From assembly GCA_937930635.1 (NCBI GenBank), contig CALHCF010000021.1, positions 1 to 64,000 on the forward strand: 64,000 bases of DNA, in the 5' to 3' direction. Each line of letters starts with the position of its first letter. The stretch's first letter is position 1. This document shows, piece by piece, positions 9,034 through 18,006 of this stretch. The notes below the pieces were generated by a model, which saw nothing but the letters and a program-made list of their open reading frames with translations, ran no database searches and was not told where the DNA came from. This DNA is from an uncultured Rhizobiaceae group bacterium. Lineage in GTDB: Bacteria; Pseudomonadota; Alphaproteobacteria; Rhizobiales; Rhizobiaceae. A program made the position numbers and the translations under genes.

Positions 9034-9798
9034 TTTAGCCGTAAAGCCGCCATCAAGCGCAAGAATATGACCAGTCACATAGGCCGAGGCCTGTGAGCAT
9101 AAAAACAGCATTGGACCATCAATGTCTTTCAACTCTCCATTGCGACCCATGCAGGTTTGAGCTGCATTTTTAGCGGTCCACTCCGCATCGTTGAAAACCG
9201 CTGCCGTAAGTTCAGTATCAAAATACCCAGGCATGATGGCATTGGCAGTTATGCCATCGGCTGACCAGGACTCAGCCATGGCCCGCGTCATTTGCGCAAC
9301 CCCTCCTTTGGAAGTTCCGTAGGTCAGACCCCCATGGAAAGCCCGATAGCTCTGGAGAGAGGCAAAGTTCACAATTCTGCCAAAGCCCTTTTTCTTCATC
9401 GCAGGCACAAGTGCCTGAGCCAGGAAGAAAGGAGCCGCCAGATTGAGATTCATCGTCAGGTCCCATTTTTCCGGTGTGATGTCATCGGCCAGCTGGCGGG
9501 TATTGATACCGGCGGCGTTGATCAAAATATCAGGCGCCCCAAAAACTCCGGCAACCTCGTTGGCAATTCGATCAAGCTGTGAACGGTCGGCGAGGTCGGC
9601 CTCAACATAAGCGGCATTGCTGCCATGTTCCCCGGCCCACTGCGCCAACAGGTCGCCGCGTCTTGCAACGCCCACAACTTTTGCGCCAGCTGCAACCAGA
9701 ATATCGGCAGATCGCCGGCCAAGGCCGCTGCTGGCACCTGTAACGCAGGCAACCCTTCCTTTGATGTCAAACAATTCGGCAGGCCGAGACGTGTTCAT
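9031..9798 (-). CDS. SDR-family oxidoreductase in DHPS cluster (HpsO-like candidate)
   Basis: A 255-residue classical short-chain dehydrogenase. It has the NAD(P)-binding loop TGASSGLG near residue 20, NAAG near residue 95, the catalytic Ser in NFASLQSYR and the YGTSK pair about 13 residues later. The product tail ILALDGGFTAK is typical. The start lies 6 bases after the hpsN stop, so the two are one transcription unit with the GntR regulator. Known DHPS pathways use SDR enzymes (HpsO and relatives) to interconvert DHPS stereoisomers through the 2-keto form, feeding the (R)-isomer to HpsN. That role is inferred from position only. A generic 3-oxoacyl reductase-like or gluconate dehydrogenase-like activity cannot be excluded. 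Confidence 0.78.
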   Translation of the reverse strand: MNTSRPAELFDIKGRVACVTGASSGLGRRSADILVAAGAKVVGVARRGDLLAQWAGEHGSNAAYVEADLADRSQLDRIANEVAGVFGAPDILINAAGINTRQLADDITPEKWDLTMNLNLAAPFFLAQALVPAMKKKGFGRIVNFASLQSYRAFHGGLTYGTSKGGVAQMTRAMAESWSADGITANAIMPGYFDTELTAAVFNDAEWTAKNAAQTCMGRNGELKDIDGPMLFLCSQASAYVTGHILALDGGFTAK

Positions 9799-9804
9799 GA
9801 CCGA

Positions 9805-11112
9805 TTACTCCGAGACTTCAAGATCAAAATTTTCGCCGGGAAAATATTTTGCCAGGCGAATATCAGCGGTTCGGGCATGCCCCTCCATCCCCTCAAGCCG
9901 CGAAATACGAGCCGTTGCCTCAGCGATCGGTTTGGCGCCTTCTCGCGTGGCCCGCTGCCAGGTAACAATCTTCATATACTTATGAACCGACAAGCCCCCT
10001 GTATACTTCGCAGCCCCTGATGTTGGAAGCACATGGTTCGTGCCGGATGCCTTGTCGCCAAAGGCAACAGTTGTTTCCTCACCAAGAAACAGCGAACCAT
10101 AACAGGTCAACTGGTCGAGCCACCAGTCAAGATCTTCAGCCTGCACCGTCAGATGTTCCGGCGCGTATTCATCAGATGTCGACGCCATCTCCTCGCGGCT
10201 CCCGCAAACAATGACCTCGGCATAATCACGCCAGGCGGCATGGGCATTTTGACCGTTAAGATCAGGCAGATCAGCAATCAGCTTCGGTACTATTTCCATA
10301 ACCTGATGCGCCAGAGGTTCATCATCGGTAACCAGCCAGACTGGCGAATTATAGCCATGTTCTGCCTGCCCAACCAGATCAGCAGCAACGATCTGCGCAT
10401 CGGCGGTCTTGTCTGCAAGAATGAGACTGTCGGTTGGTCCTGCAAACATATCAATACCAACACGGCCAAAGAGAATGCGCTTTGCTTCGGCTACAAACTG
10501 GTTTCCAGGACCCACCAGAATATCGGCCTTGGGAAGATCAAATAAACCAAATGCCATGGTCGCCACACCTTGCACTCCGCCCAGGGCAAGTATTGTATCA
10601 GCGCCACAGATATGAGCCGCATAAACAATAGCGGGGGCGATCCCTTCATTGGGACGGGGTGGCGAGCAAGCGATGATATTTTTGCAGCCGGCGACGCTAG
10701 CAGTGGTAACCGTCATGATGGCCGATGCAATGTGGCTGTAGCGGCCGCCGGGAATGTAACAACCGGCGGTGTTGACCGGAATACTTTTCTGACCGGCGAT
10801 GAGACCAGGAACGATCTCGACTTCAATATCCTCAAGTGTCGACATCTGGGCTTCAGCAAATTTGCGCACATTGGCGTGGGCAAATTGAATATCCTGTTTC
10901 AGTTTTTCGGGGACAAGCGCCGTTGCCGCCTCAATTTCCTCGGCGGTCAGTTTGATATTGCCGTCATACTTGTCGAATTTTGACGCATATTCCATTGCGC
11001 CCGCGTCGCCACGCGCCTCGATATCATCCAAAATGCCCTGGACAGTTTCTCGAACGTCCTGCGCATCACTTGAAGACGTAAGTGTTGCTTTTTTCAGATA
11101 TTTCCGAGCCAT
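9805..11112 (-). CDS. hpsN: Sulfopropanediol 3-dehydrogenase (HisD family)
   Basis: HpsN is a cytoplasmic, NAD-dependent enzyme that oxidises (R)-2,3-dihydroxypropane-1-sulfonate twice to (R)-sulfolactate, as histidinol dehydrogenase oxidises histidinol to histidine. This 435-residue protein spans the whole HisD fold. Recognisable pieces are VNTAGCYIPGGRY, LALGGVQGVATMAFG, the FAGPTDSLILAD segment and AEHGYNSPVWLVT, which carries the metal/substrate His. The C-terminal HKYMKIVTWQRATRE replaces the usual histidinol-type ending, as in the sulfonate branch of the family. It is flanked by a GntR regulator and an SDR, with suyAB divergent. That context separates it from biosynthetic hisD, which would lie among histidine genes. 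The start ATG 11112 follows GAAGGAA. Confidence 0.87.
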   Translation of the reverse strand: MARKYLKKATLTSSSDAQDVRETVQGILDDIEARGDAGAMEYASKFDKYDGNIKLTAEEIEAATALVPEKLKQDIQFAHANVRKFAEAQMSTLEDIEVEIVPGLIAGQKSIPVNTAGCYIPGGRYSHIASAIMTVTTASVAGCKNIIACSPPRPNEGIAPAIVYAAHICGADTILALGGVQGVATMAFGLFDLPKADILVGPGNQFVAEAKRILFGRVGIDMFAGPTDSLILADKTADAQIVAADLVGQAEHGYNSPVWLVTDDEPLAHQVMEIVPKLIADLPDLNGQNAHAAWRDYAEVIVCGSREEMASTSDEYAPEHLTVQAEDLDWWLDQLTCYGSLFLGEETTVAFGDKASGTNHVLPTSGAAKYTGGLSVHKYMKIVTWQRATREGAKPIAEATARISRLEGMEGHARTADIRLAKYFPGENFDLEVSE

Positions 11113-11144
11113 GCATGAGTTCCTTCGATACTGAGAGTTGGCGG

Positions 11145-11867
11145 CTATCTGAGAGCCACACTGTAATGGAATTTATCGGCCAGGAAATGAGTGAGCCGGT
11201 ATTCTACCGGCCTGCCATCAAGGCCAAGGGCAACCCGTTCGACCTGAAGGACAGGCGTACCAGGCGGGATATCAAGTTGTTCGGCAATGTCAGCGCTGGC
11301 TGCAACAGCCCGTAATTTTTCATCTGCTTCGATGACACGCTGGCCGTAATGGCGGTGATAAAGAGGATACAACGCATTTGGAAGCGTATCGCGTTCCTTC
11401 AAACCGGGAAAAGCCCGGGCAGGAAGAACACAGACTTCCCGACATATTGCCTGGCCGTTCATGGTCCGGGTTCGGCAGATCTCGAAAACCCGGCTTCGGT
11501 TCTCAATGGTCAATCCTGCCGCTTCTCTTGCGGTTGCAGTACGGGCAACCACAGACACGGATCCGCTGTCGGGAATTACCGGTGAACCATCTTTTCTGCG
11601 AAGACGGAAAAAATGATAAAGCGATGTTTCTGGCGTCGTGGCCGTGACAAATGTACCCCGCCCCTGCTTGCGCTCCACAACACCAGATCGTTCCAACTCT
11701 GAGATTGCCTTGCGGGCTGTACCTGGACTGACCTCGTAAGCAGCAGCGATATCGATTTCGCTTGGCAACATGGCTCCGGGGCCCAGCTCGCCTGACAAAA
11801 TCTGTTCAAACACACCGTTATGCACTTGTTGATAAAGCGGTACGGTCGCTTCTGCTGGATTGGGCAT
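11145..11867 (-). CDS. hpsR: GntR/HutC-family transcriptional regulator of DHPS genes
   Basis: This 240-residue DNA-binding protein has a winged helix at residues ~10-75 (LPSEIDIAAAYEVSPGT, KAISELERSGVVERKQ, GRGTF), the GntR signature. A UTRA effector-binding domain follows from about residue 90 to the end (VFEICRTRTMNGQAI, FLADKFHYSVAL). Such regulators usually bind a pathway intermediate and release an operator. The ATG at 11867 follows AGGAGA. It is the first gene of a leftward unit with hpsN and the SDR, and it faces suyA across 141 bases that contain a 17-bp palindrome (11947-11963). It is therefore the likely local repressor or switch for both arms. The effector is not known from sequence; DHPS or sulfolactate would be the natural candidates. 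Confidence 0.82.
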   Translation of the reverse strand: MPNPAEATVPLYQQVHNGVFEQILSGELGPGAMLPSEIDIAAAYEVSPGTARKAISELERSGVVERKQGRGTFVTATTPETSLYHFFRLRRKDGSPVIPDSGSVSVVARTATAREAAGLTIENRSRVFEICRTRTMNGQAICREVCVLPARAFPGLKERDTLPNALYPLYHRHYGQRVIEADEKLRAVAASADIAEQLDIPPGTPVLQVERVALGLDGRPVEYRLTHFLADKFHYSVALR

Positions 11868-11946
11868 TTTTGTCTCCTGAGCGACGGCGCAAATACCTTC
11901 GCTTCGTTTCCTATATCACAGAAGAAAAAATTTCTGCAAGAACTCT

Positions 11947-11963
11947 TGTATAAGACTTACACA
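11947..11963. promoter_or_regulatory. Candidate GntR (HpsR) operator
   Basis: TGTATAAGACTTACACA is an odd-length palindrome around a central A: TGTxTAAG on the left matches CTTAxACA on the right with one mismatched pair. It lies between the divergent hpsR and suyA starts, 46 bases before the suyA ATG. The TGT...ACA ends are typical of GntR sites. Confidence 0.6.
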
Positions 11964-12008
11964 GAGTGATAGGCTCCTTAACAAGGGAGCTTGAATAGGA
12001 GATTATCC

Positions 12009-12296
12009 ATGGCCCAGCCTCAACTCTTGGTTCATGACAAGGCAGACAATGTAGGCGTTGTTGTTGTTGAAGGTCTTACGGCAGGCACCGAAATGCTATG
12101 CGTGGTCACCGAAGACAACAGCGACTTTAAACTGACAGCCGACGCGGACGTTCCTATTGGCCATAAAGTCGCGCTTGCTGATCTGGCGGTAGGCGATACC
12201 ATTATCAAATATGGTGAGGATATCGGCAAGGTCGTCGCTGCCGTCAAAAAGGGTGAACACGTACACACCCACAATCTGAAAACGAAACGCTGGTAA
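12009..12296 (+). CDS. suyA: (2R)-sulfolactate sulfo-lyase small subunit
   Basis: SuyA is the small SAF-domain subunit that works with SuyB to break (R)-sulfolactate into pyruvate and sulfite. The 95-residue protein has the UxaA/SuyA N-terminal pattern: FLVHD-like start (LLVHDKADNVGVVVVEG), PIGHKVALADLAVGD in the middle and a HVHTHNLKTKRW end. The length is normal for the subunit. The start was set at ATG 12009 because AGGAGA lies 7 bases upstream; a TTG at 11991 in the same frame has none. Only 12 bases separate it from suyB. Related small subunits serve altronate or galactarate dehydratases; the DHPS context favours sulfolactate. Confidence 0.86.
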   Translation: MAQPQLLVHDKADNVGVVVVEGLTAGTEMLCVVTEDNSDFKLTADADVPIGHKVALADLAVGDTIIKYGEDIGKVVAAVKKGEHVHTHNLKTKRW

Positions 12297-12308
12297 GGAG
12301 ACGCCGTC

Positions 12309-13481
12309 ATGTATGAGAACAGAACAGTTCACGGTTATGTACGTGAGAATGGCCGTGTCGGTGTGCGCAACCATGTTGCCATCCTGCCGGTTGATGATAT
12401 CTCCAACGCCGCCTGCGAAGCCGTGGCCAACAACATTCAGGGCACACTCGCCCTTCCCCATGCCTACGGACGCCTGCAGTTTGGCGAAGACCTGGATCTG
12501 CATTTCCGCACCATGATTGGAACGGGAGCAAACCCAAATGTGGCCGCCTGTATCGTGATCGGTATCGAGCCCGAATGGACGAAGGTCATTGCAGATGGAA
12601 TCCGCAAAACCGGCAAACCGGTTGCCGAATTTTCTATCGAACAGAACGGTGACATTGCAACGATCGCTGCCGCCAGTCGCCAGGCGAAGGAATATGTTCA
12701 CTGGGCCAGCGAATTGCTGCGCGAAGAGCGTCCTTTGTCCGATCTTTGGGTGTCCACCAAATGCGGCGAATCCGACACAACCACCGGCCTGTCATCCTGC
12801 CCGACCGTTGGCAATATGTATGACAAGCTACTGCCACATGGCCTGTATGGTTGTTTTGGCGAGACGTCGGAAATTACCGGAGCCGAACATATCTGTGAAA
12901 AACGGGCTGCCAATCCTGAAGCTGCAGCAAAATTCATGAAGATATTTCAGGCCTATCAGGATGATGTGATTTTTGCTCACCAGACTGATGATCTTTCTGA
13001 CAGCCAGCCCACTAAAGGTAACATTCTTGGCGGTCTTTCCACCATCGAGGAAAAGGCCCTGGGCAACCTGGAAAAAATCGGCCGTACATCGACATATATT
13101 GATGCGCTGGAGCCCGCAGAAGCGCCTGAAAAAGGCAACGGCCTCTACTTTATGGACACATCATCAGCCGCCGCCGAATGTGTAACGTTGATGGCAGCAG
13201 CAGGCTATGTGGTTCACACATTCCCAACCGGGCAAGGCAATGTTGTGGGCAATCCAATTGTGCCTGTTATCAAGATTTCGGGCAATCCGCGCACGCTGCG
13301 CACTATGAGCGAGCATATTGATGTGGACGTGACCGGTGTTCTTAGTCGGGAAAAAACCATCGATGAGGCCGGTGATGATCTCATTGACATGATTTGCCGC
13401 ACTTCCAACGGACGCCTGACAGCGGCCGAAGCGCTCGGGCACAAAGAGTTTGTCATGACCAAACTCTACCGCAGCGCATAA
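12309..13481 (+). CDS. suyB: (2R)-sulfolactate sulfo-lyase large subunit
   Basis: SuyB is the catalytic, iron-dependent large subunit (UxaA C-terminal family) that removes sulfite from (R)-sulfolactate. The 390-residue protein shows the family landmarks: [22 protein letters not shown] at the start (only the core is diagnostic), [60 protein letters not shown] and [15 protein letters not shown] near the end. The conserved HAYGR and CGESD parts hold likely metal or substrate ligands. The pairing with suyA, the length and the phrase [20 protein letters not shown] all favour sulfo-lyase over altronate dehydratase. The product pyruvate could be used by the pyruvate carboxylase encoded downstream. 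The released sulfite needs oxidation or export. Confidence 0.86.
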   Translation: MYENRTVHGYVRENGRVGVRNHVAILPVDDISNAACEAVANNIQGTLALPHAYGRLQFGEDLDLHFRTMIGTGANPNVAACIVIGIEPEWTKVIADGIRKTGKPVAEFSIEQNGDIATIAAASRQAKEYVHWASELLREERPLSDLWVSTKCGESDTTTGLSSCPTVGNMYDKLLPHGLYGCFGETSEITGAEHICEKRAANPEAAAKFMKIFQAYQDDVIFAHQTDDLSDSQPTKGNILGGLSTIEEKALGNLEKIGRTSTYIDALEPAEAPEKGNGLYFMDTSSAAAECVTLMAAAGYVVHTFPTGQGNVVGNPIVPVIKISGNPRTLRTMSEHIDVDVTGVLSREKTIDEAGDDLIDMICRTSNGRLTAAEALGHKEFVMTKLYRSA

Positions 13482-13492
13482 ACAACGTTACT

Positions 13493-13518
13493 CCAAGAGC
13501 GGCCATGGTCGCTCTTGG
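13493..13518 (+). terminator. Strong hairpin after suyB, related to the one at 8896
   Basis: CCAAGAGCG and CGCTCTTGG form a perfect 9-bp stem, and the loop itself contains the palindrome CCATGG. No T-run follows, so this may act as a hairpin terminator, an mRNA-end stabiliser or a binding site. Ten bases are shared with the inverted repeat at 8896-8928. Confidence 0.55.
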
Positions 13519-13704
13519 TGACAACAAATTCAACGGTTGCAAGCACCGGCAATATCTTTAGTTAAGGGGCAGAGACACACGTGCGAAAGCGTGGTTGTTC
13601 GTGCCATGACTCGTTTGGAGCTCTGACCCGACTTTGTTACCGTCTGCCCTTGCAGGCGACAAATTCTGTCAGCAATTTCGCACCATTAGCTGAGACAGAA
13701 ATTC

Positions 13705-16700
13705 ATGCCCGTTTTCAAGAAACTCCTGATTGCCAACCGAGGTGAAATTGCCATCCGTATCAGCCGGGCGGCCAACGAACTCGGCAAGGCAACGGTCGCC
13801 ATCTATGCCGATGAAGACAAGCTGGGTCTTCATCGCTTCAAAACCGACGAGGCTTATCATATCGGTGCCGGATTAGGGCCGGTCGAAGCCTATCTGTCGA
13901 TTGATGAAATCATCCGGGTTGCCAAAGCAAGTGGTGCCGACGCGATCCATCCCGGTTATGGTTTGCTGTCGGAAAATCCAGAATTTGTGGATGCCTGTGT
14001 TGAAAACGGCATTACATTCATCGGCCCGAAAGCCGAAACCATGCGGATGCTTGGCGACAAGGCATCTGCCCGTCAGGCAGCCATCAAAGCTGGCGTTCCG
14101 GTGGTTCCTGCAACCGATGTTCTGCCAGACCCTGAAGAGCCCGGCGCGATGGAAAAAATTGCGCAGATGGCACTTGAAGTCGGTTACCCCCTTATGCTCA
14201 AGGCGAGTTGGGGTGGCGGTGGCCGCGGTATGCGACCAATCTATGGGCCTGATGAGCTTGAAGACAAGGTCAAGGAGGGGCGGCGCGAAGCGGAAGCAGC
14301 CTTTGGCAATGGTGAAGGCTATCTGGAAAAACTTGTCCTCAAGGCACGTCACGTGGAGGTTCAGGTGCTTGGGGACAGGCAGGGCAATCTCCTGCATCTG
14401 TATGAGCGCGATTGTTCGGTCCAGCGCAGAAACCAAAAAGTGGTTGAACGTGCACCGGCTCCTTACCTGACTGATGAGCAACGTCTGGAACTCAACGAGC
14501 TTGGCCTAAAGATCGCCCGCCATGCCAGCTATGAATGCGCTGGTACCGTAGAGTTTCTCATGGATATGAACACTGGTGCGTTCTATTTCATCGAGGTCAA
14601 CCCTCGCGTGCAGGTGGAACATACGGTCACTGAAGAAGTCACTGGCATTGATATCGTTCGGGCCCAGATCCTTGTCGCAGAGGGCGCAACACTGGAAGAG
14701 GCTACAGGCGCTGCATCGCAATCCGATATTAAACTCAACGGTCACGCCATCCAGTGCCGGGTGACCACAGAAGACCCGCTCAACAATTTTATTCCCGACT
14801 ATGGACGCATCACCGCTTACCGCGGTGCGACCGGGTTTGGCATCCGTCTGGATGGTGGAACAGCCTATTCAGGCGCTGTAATCACGCGCCACTATGACAG
14901 CCTGCTTGAGAAGGTTACGGCATGGGCACCAACACCAGAGGCAGCCATTGCCCGCATGGACCGCGCCCTGCGCGAATTCCGCATCAGGGGCGTAGCCACC
15001 AACATCGCCTTTGTTGAGAATCTGCTGAAACATCCAAGCTTCCTTGATTATTCCTACCATACGAAATTTATCGACGAGACACCTGAACTGTTTGAGTTCC
15101 AGCCGCGCCGGGACCGGGCAACACGCCTCCTCAATTTCATCAGTGATATTTCAGTAAACGGGAATCCAGAGACAGCAGGACGCCCGCAACCGCCTGAAGG
15201 AACGAAGTCACCATCTGCACCCATGATGGTTGGTGAAACTCCACCTGACGGTTTGAAGCAAATGCTGGAGTCCAAGGGACCGAAGGCTGTTGCTGACTGG
15301 ATGCTCAAGCAGGACAAACTGCTGCTTACAGACACGACGATGCGGGATGCTCATCAGTCCCTCTTGGCGACACGGATGCGGTCTGTCGACATGCTGAAAG
15401 TGGCGCCGGCCTATGCGCAAAAACTACCGAACCTCTTCTCGATGGAATGCTGGGGGGGCGCAACATTCGACGTTGCTTACCGGTTCCTGCAGGAATGCCC
15501 GTGGCAAAGGTTGCGGGATATGCGGGCGGCGATGCCCAATCTCCTGACGCAAATGCTTGTGCGCTCGTCAAACGGCGTCGGGTACACCAACCTGCCTGAC
15601 AATGTCGTACAATTGTTTATCCGCAAGGCGGCAGACGCGGGCATGGATATTTTCCGCGTTTTCGACCCACTGAACTGGGTGGAAAACATGCGCGTGAGCT
15701 GCGATGCCGTGCTGGAAACTGACCGTATTCTTGAAGCGGCTCTTTGCTATACCGGCGATATCCACGACCCGGATCGAGCGAAATATTCGCTTCAGTATTA
15801 CGTCTCCATGGCGAAAGAACTGGAAGCGCTTGGTGCGCATATTCTTTGCATCAAGGATATGGCTGGGCTGGTAAAACCGGCTGCAGCGACGGCACTCGTC
15901 AAGGCATTGAAGGATGAGGTTTCCATACCCATCCATTTCCACACCCATAATACATCCGGCATCACAGCGGCTTCCATTCTTGCAGCATCTGAAGCCGGGG
16001 TGGATGCAGCCGACGCCGCTATGGATGCGTTTTCCGGCCTGACCTCTCAACCCTGCATGGGTTCACTGGTCGAAGCACTGAGACATCAGCCGCGTGATAC
16101 CGGCCTTGATATGAGCGCCATTCGCGAGATCAGCGATTACTGGGATGGCGTACGCCGTCTCTATACAGGCTTCGAGGCGGATATGCGCAACGCGACATCC
16201 GAGGTCTATCTGCACGAAATGCCCGGCGGCCAGGTGACAAACCTGCGGGCTCAGGCACGGTCAATGGGGCTGGAAGACCGGTGGCAGAAAGTTGCCCAAA
16301 CCTATGCCGACGTGAATGCGATGTTTGGAGACATCATCAAGGTGACACCAACCTCCAAAGTGGTCGGTGACATGGCTCTCTCCATGGTTGCAGCCGGACT
16401 TACGCGCGAAGAAGTTGAAGATCCGAACGTTGAGGTTTCATTCCCTGAGTCTGTTGTCGGCCTCATGCGCGGTGATCTTGGTCAATCGCCGGGTGGCTTT
16501 CCCCAAGCAATTCAAAAGAAGGTTCTCAAAGACGAAAAACCTATCACCGCACGCCCAGGTTCCCTGATGCAACCGGTTGATCTGGAGGCTGCCCGAAAGG
16601 AAGCAAGCCCTGCTGTCGAAGAAAAGTCCATCGATGACGAAGATCTCTGTTCTTACCTCATGTATCCAAAGGTTTACACCGACTACATGATCCGTCGCCG

Positions 16701-17166
16701 CGACTACGGTCCTGTTCGGGTTCTTCCGACTATGACTTTTCTTTATGGCATGGCGGCCGGTGAAGAGATTTCCGTTGATCTGGAGCCGGGCAAAACACTG
16801 CAGATCCGGCTCCAGGCTATTTCGGAGACCAACGAACAGGGCGAAGTGAAGCTTTTCTACGAACTGAATGGACAACCTCGGGTCATCCGAATGGCGGACA
16901 GGTCTGCCGCTATCTCCTCGGGACGAGCAGAAAAAGCCGACCCTACAAATGACTGTCATGTCGCAGCACCGATGCCAGGGTCAGTCGCGTCGGTGACGGT
17001 GAGTGCCGGACAGGTGGTGAAGGCCGGTGATGTTCTCCTGAGCCTGGAAGCGATGAAGATGGAAACTGCCATTCACGCCGACCGTGATGGAGAGATTGAG
17101 CGAATCGTCGCCGGTCCCGGTACACAGGTCGATGCAAAGGACTTGCTTCTGACCTTTGCGGGATAA
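13705..17166 (+). CDS. pyc: Pyruvate carboxylase
   Basis: This biotin enzyme adds CO2 to pyruvate to make oxaloacetate, the main refill reaction for the TCA cycle in many alphaproteobacteria. The 1153-residue protein is full length for the single-chain type. It has a biotin carboxylase domain (residues ~1-450; LMLKASWGGGGRGMR, VEFLMDMNTGAFYFIEVNPR), a carboxyltransferase domain (~530-800; LLTDTTMRDAHQSLLATR), a central allosteric/PYC domain and a C-terminal biotinyl domain. Biotin is attached to Lys1118 in EAMKMETA. A 186-base leader separates it from the suyB hairpin, in which no clear promoter was recognised. Its place after suyAB, whose product is pyruvate, is suggestive, but it is a general anaplerotic gene. 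Confidence 0.95.
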   Translation: MPVFKKLLIANRGEIAIRISRAANELGKATVAIYADEDKLGLHRFKTDEAYHIGAGLGPVEAYLSIDEIIRVAKASGADAIHPGYGLLSENPEFVDACVENGITFIGPKAETMRMLGDKASARQAAIKAGVPVVPATDVLPDPEEPGAMEKIAQMALEVGYPLMLKASWGGGGRGMRPIYGPDELEDKVKEGRREAEAAFGNGEGYLEKLVLKARHVEVQVLGDRQGNLLHLYERDCSVQRRNQKVVERAPAPYLTDEQRLELNELGLKIARHASYECAGTVEFLMDMNTGAFYFIEVNPRVQVEHTVTEEVTGIDIVRAQILVAEGATLEEATGAASQSDIKLNGHAIQCRVTTEDPLNNFIPDYGRITAYRGATGFGIRLDGGTAYSGAVITRHYDSLLEKVTAWAPTPEAAIARMDRALREFRIRGVATNIAFVENLLKHPSFLDYSYHTKFIDETPELFEFQPRRDRATRLLNFISDISVNGNPETAGRPQPPEGTKSPSAPMMVGETPPDGLKQMLESKGPKAVADWMLKQDKLLLTDTTMRDAHQSLLATRMRSVDMLKVAPAYAQKLPNLFSMECWGGATFDVAYRFLQECPWQRLRDMRAAMPNLLTQMLVRSSNGVGYTNLPDNVVQLFIRKAADAGMDIFRVFDPLNWVENMRVSCDAVLETDRILEAALCYTGDIHDPDRAKYSLQYYVSMAKELEALGAHILCIKDMAGLVKPAAATALVKALKDEVSIPIHFHTHNTSGITAASILAASEAGVDAADAAMDAFSGLTSQPCMGSLVEALRHQPRDTGLDMSAIREISDYWDGVRRLYTGFEADMRNATSEVYLHEMPGGQVTNLRAQARSMGLEDRWQKVAQTYADVNAMFGDIIKVTPTSKVVGDMALSMVAAGLTREEVEDPNVEVSFPESVVGLMRGDLGQSPGGFPQAIQKKVLKDEKPITARPGSLMQPVDLEAARKEASPAVEEKSIDDEDLCSYLMYPKVYTDYMIRRRDYGPVRVLPTMTFLYGMAAGEEISVDLEPGKTLQIRLQAISETNEQGEVKLFYELNGQPRVIRMADRSAAISSGRAEKADPTNDCHVAAPMPGSVASVTVSAGQVVKAGDVLLSLEAMKMETAIHADRDGEIERIVAGPGTQVDAKDLLLTFAG

Positions 17167-17241
17167 GCTGGACAGACCAGAACAAGTTGCTGCACGATCA
17201 TCCCTTTGTGGCAACAGCCCTGTCTGGAACTGGAGACAAGT

Positions 17242-18006
17242 TTGAAAGAACCCGTCAGCAACGATGTTCCTTTGAATAGTCCTCAAGACAGCATGACGGT
17301 TTGCGTATGGCGAAGCACGGGCAATGATGGTGACTACCAGTCATTTGAGGTACCGCGCCATGACAGCCAGACCGTGCTCGATGTGGTGACATGGATACAG
17401 CAAGAGGCTGATCCAACACTGAGTTACCGCTATGCCTGCCGTGTTGGCATGTGCGGCTCTTGCGCCATGATGGTGAACGGCGTGCCGCGCTGGACCTGCA
17501 GAACCCATGTCGAGAAGGTTCTTGATGCTGGCTCAATAGAGATTGCTCCTTTGAAAAACCTGCCCGTGATCAAAGATCTGGTTACCGATATGGATCCATT
17601 TTTTGACAAATGGACCCTTGCAGGTGCCCGCCATCATCCTGGTCTCGACCGACATGACCCCATGCAAGCGGTTGATCCACAATCCGATCAACGCCAGGAA
17701 GCTGACCTTGGAATCGAATGTATCAACTGCGCGATCTGCTATGCAGCGTGCGATACTGTTGCCGGTAATCCGTCCTATCTTGGTCCCGCGGCTCTTCAAC
17801 GCGCCTGGACTTTGCTCAATGATGAAAAAGATACCGGACGTCAGACCATTCTTGAGGCGGTCTCCGATATTGGTGGATGCCATAACTGTCATTCCATGGG
17901 CTCATGTGCCCAACACTGCCCTAATGATCTCAATCCCATGCGGGCGATTGCCGGACTAAAACGCGAAACTGCCCGCAAGTGGATGGGTTGGCCGTCACCA
18001 TGCTAA
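17242..18006 (+). CDS. Succinate dehydrogenase/fumarate reductase iron-sulfur subunit (accessory copy)
   Basis: The electron-transfer subunit of a complex II-like enzyme. It has the ferredoxin-type [2Fe-2S] site CRVGMCGSC with the distant Cys in RWTC, then the [4Fe-4S] ligands CINCAICYAAC and the third-cluster ligands CHNCHSMGSCAQHCP, all complete. The start is uncertain. TTG 17242 is chosen because GGAG lies 6 bases upstream; an ATG at 17293 (MTVCVWR) would also fit the family and an earlier TTG at 17206 is possible. With TTG 17242 the protein has 254 residues. It begins an operon of order B-C-D-A, unlike the usual C-D-A-B, and overlaps the next gene by 7 bases. The operon then runs into hydratase genes. 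Confidence 0.84.
   Translation: MKEPVSNDVPLNSPQDSMTVCVWRSTGNDGDYQSFEVPRHDSQTVLDVVTWIQQEADPTLSYRYACRVGMCGSCAMMVNGVPRWTCRTHVEKVLDAGSIEIAPLKNLPVIKDLVTDMDPFFDKWTLAGARHHPGLDRHDPMQAVDPQSDQRQEADLGIECINCAICYAACDTVAGNPSYLGPAALQRAWTLLNDEKDTGRQTILEAVSDIGGCHNCHSMGSCAQHCPNDLNPMRAIAGLKRETARKWMGWPSPC

Noticed and set aside
8813-9070. 85-residue forward frame between tdm and the SDR gene
   Set aside because: It crosses two hairpins, has no ribosome site and overlaps the end of the SDR gene in reverse. It matches no family.
9805-11112. Biosynthetic histidinol dehydrogenase (hisD) for the HisD-family gene
   Set aside because: There are no histidine genes around it, while a GntR regulator, an SDR and suyAB are adjacent. 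The C-terminal sequence also fits the sulfopropanediol branch.
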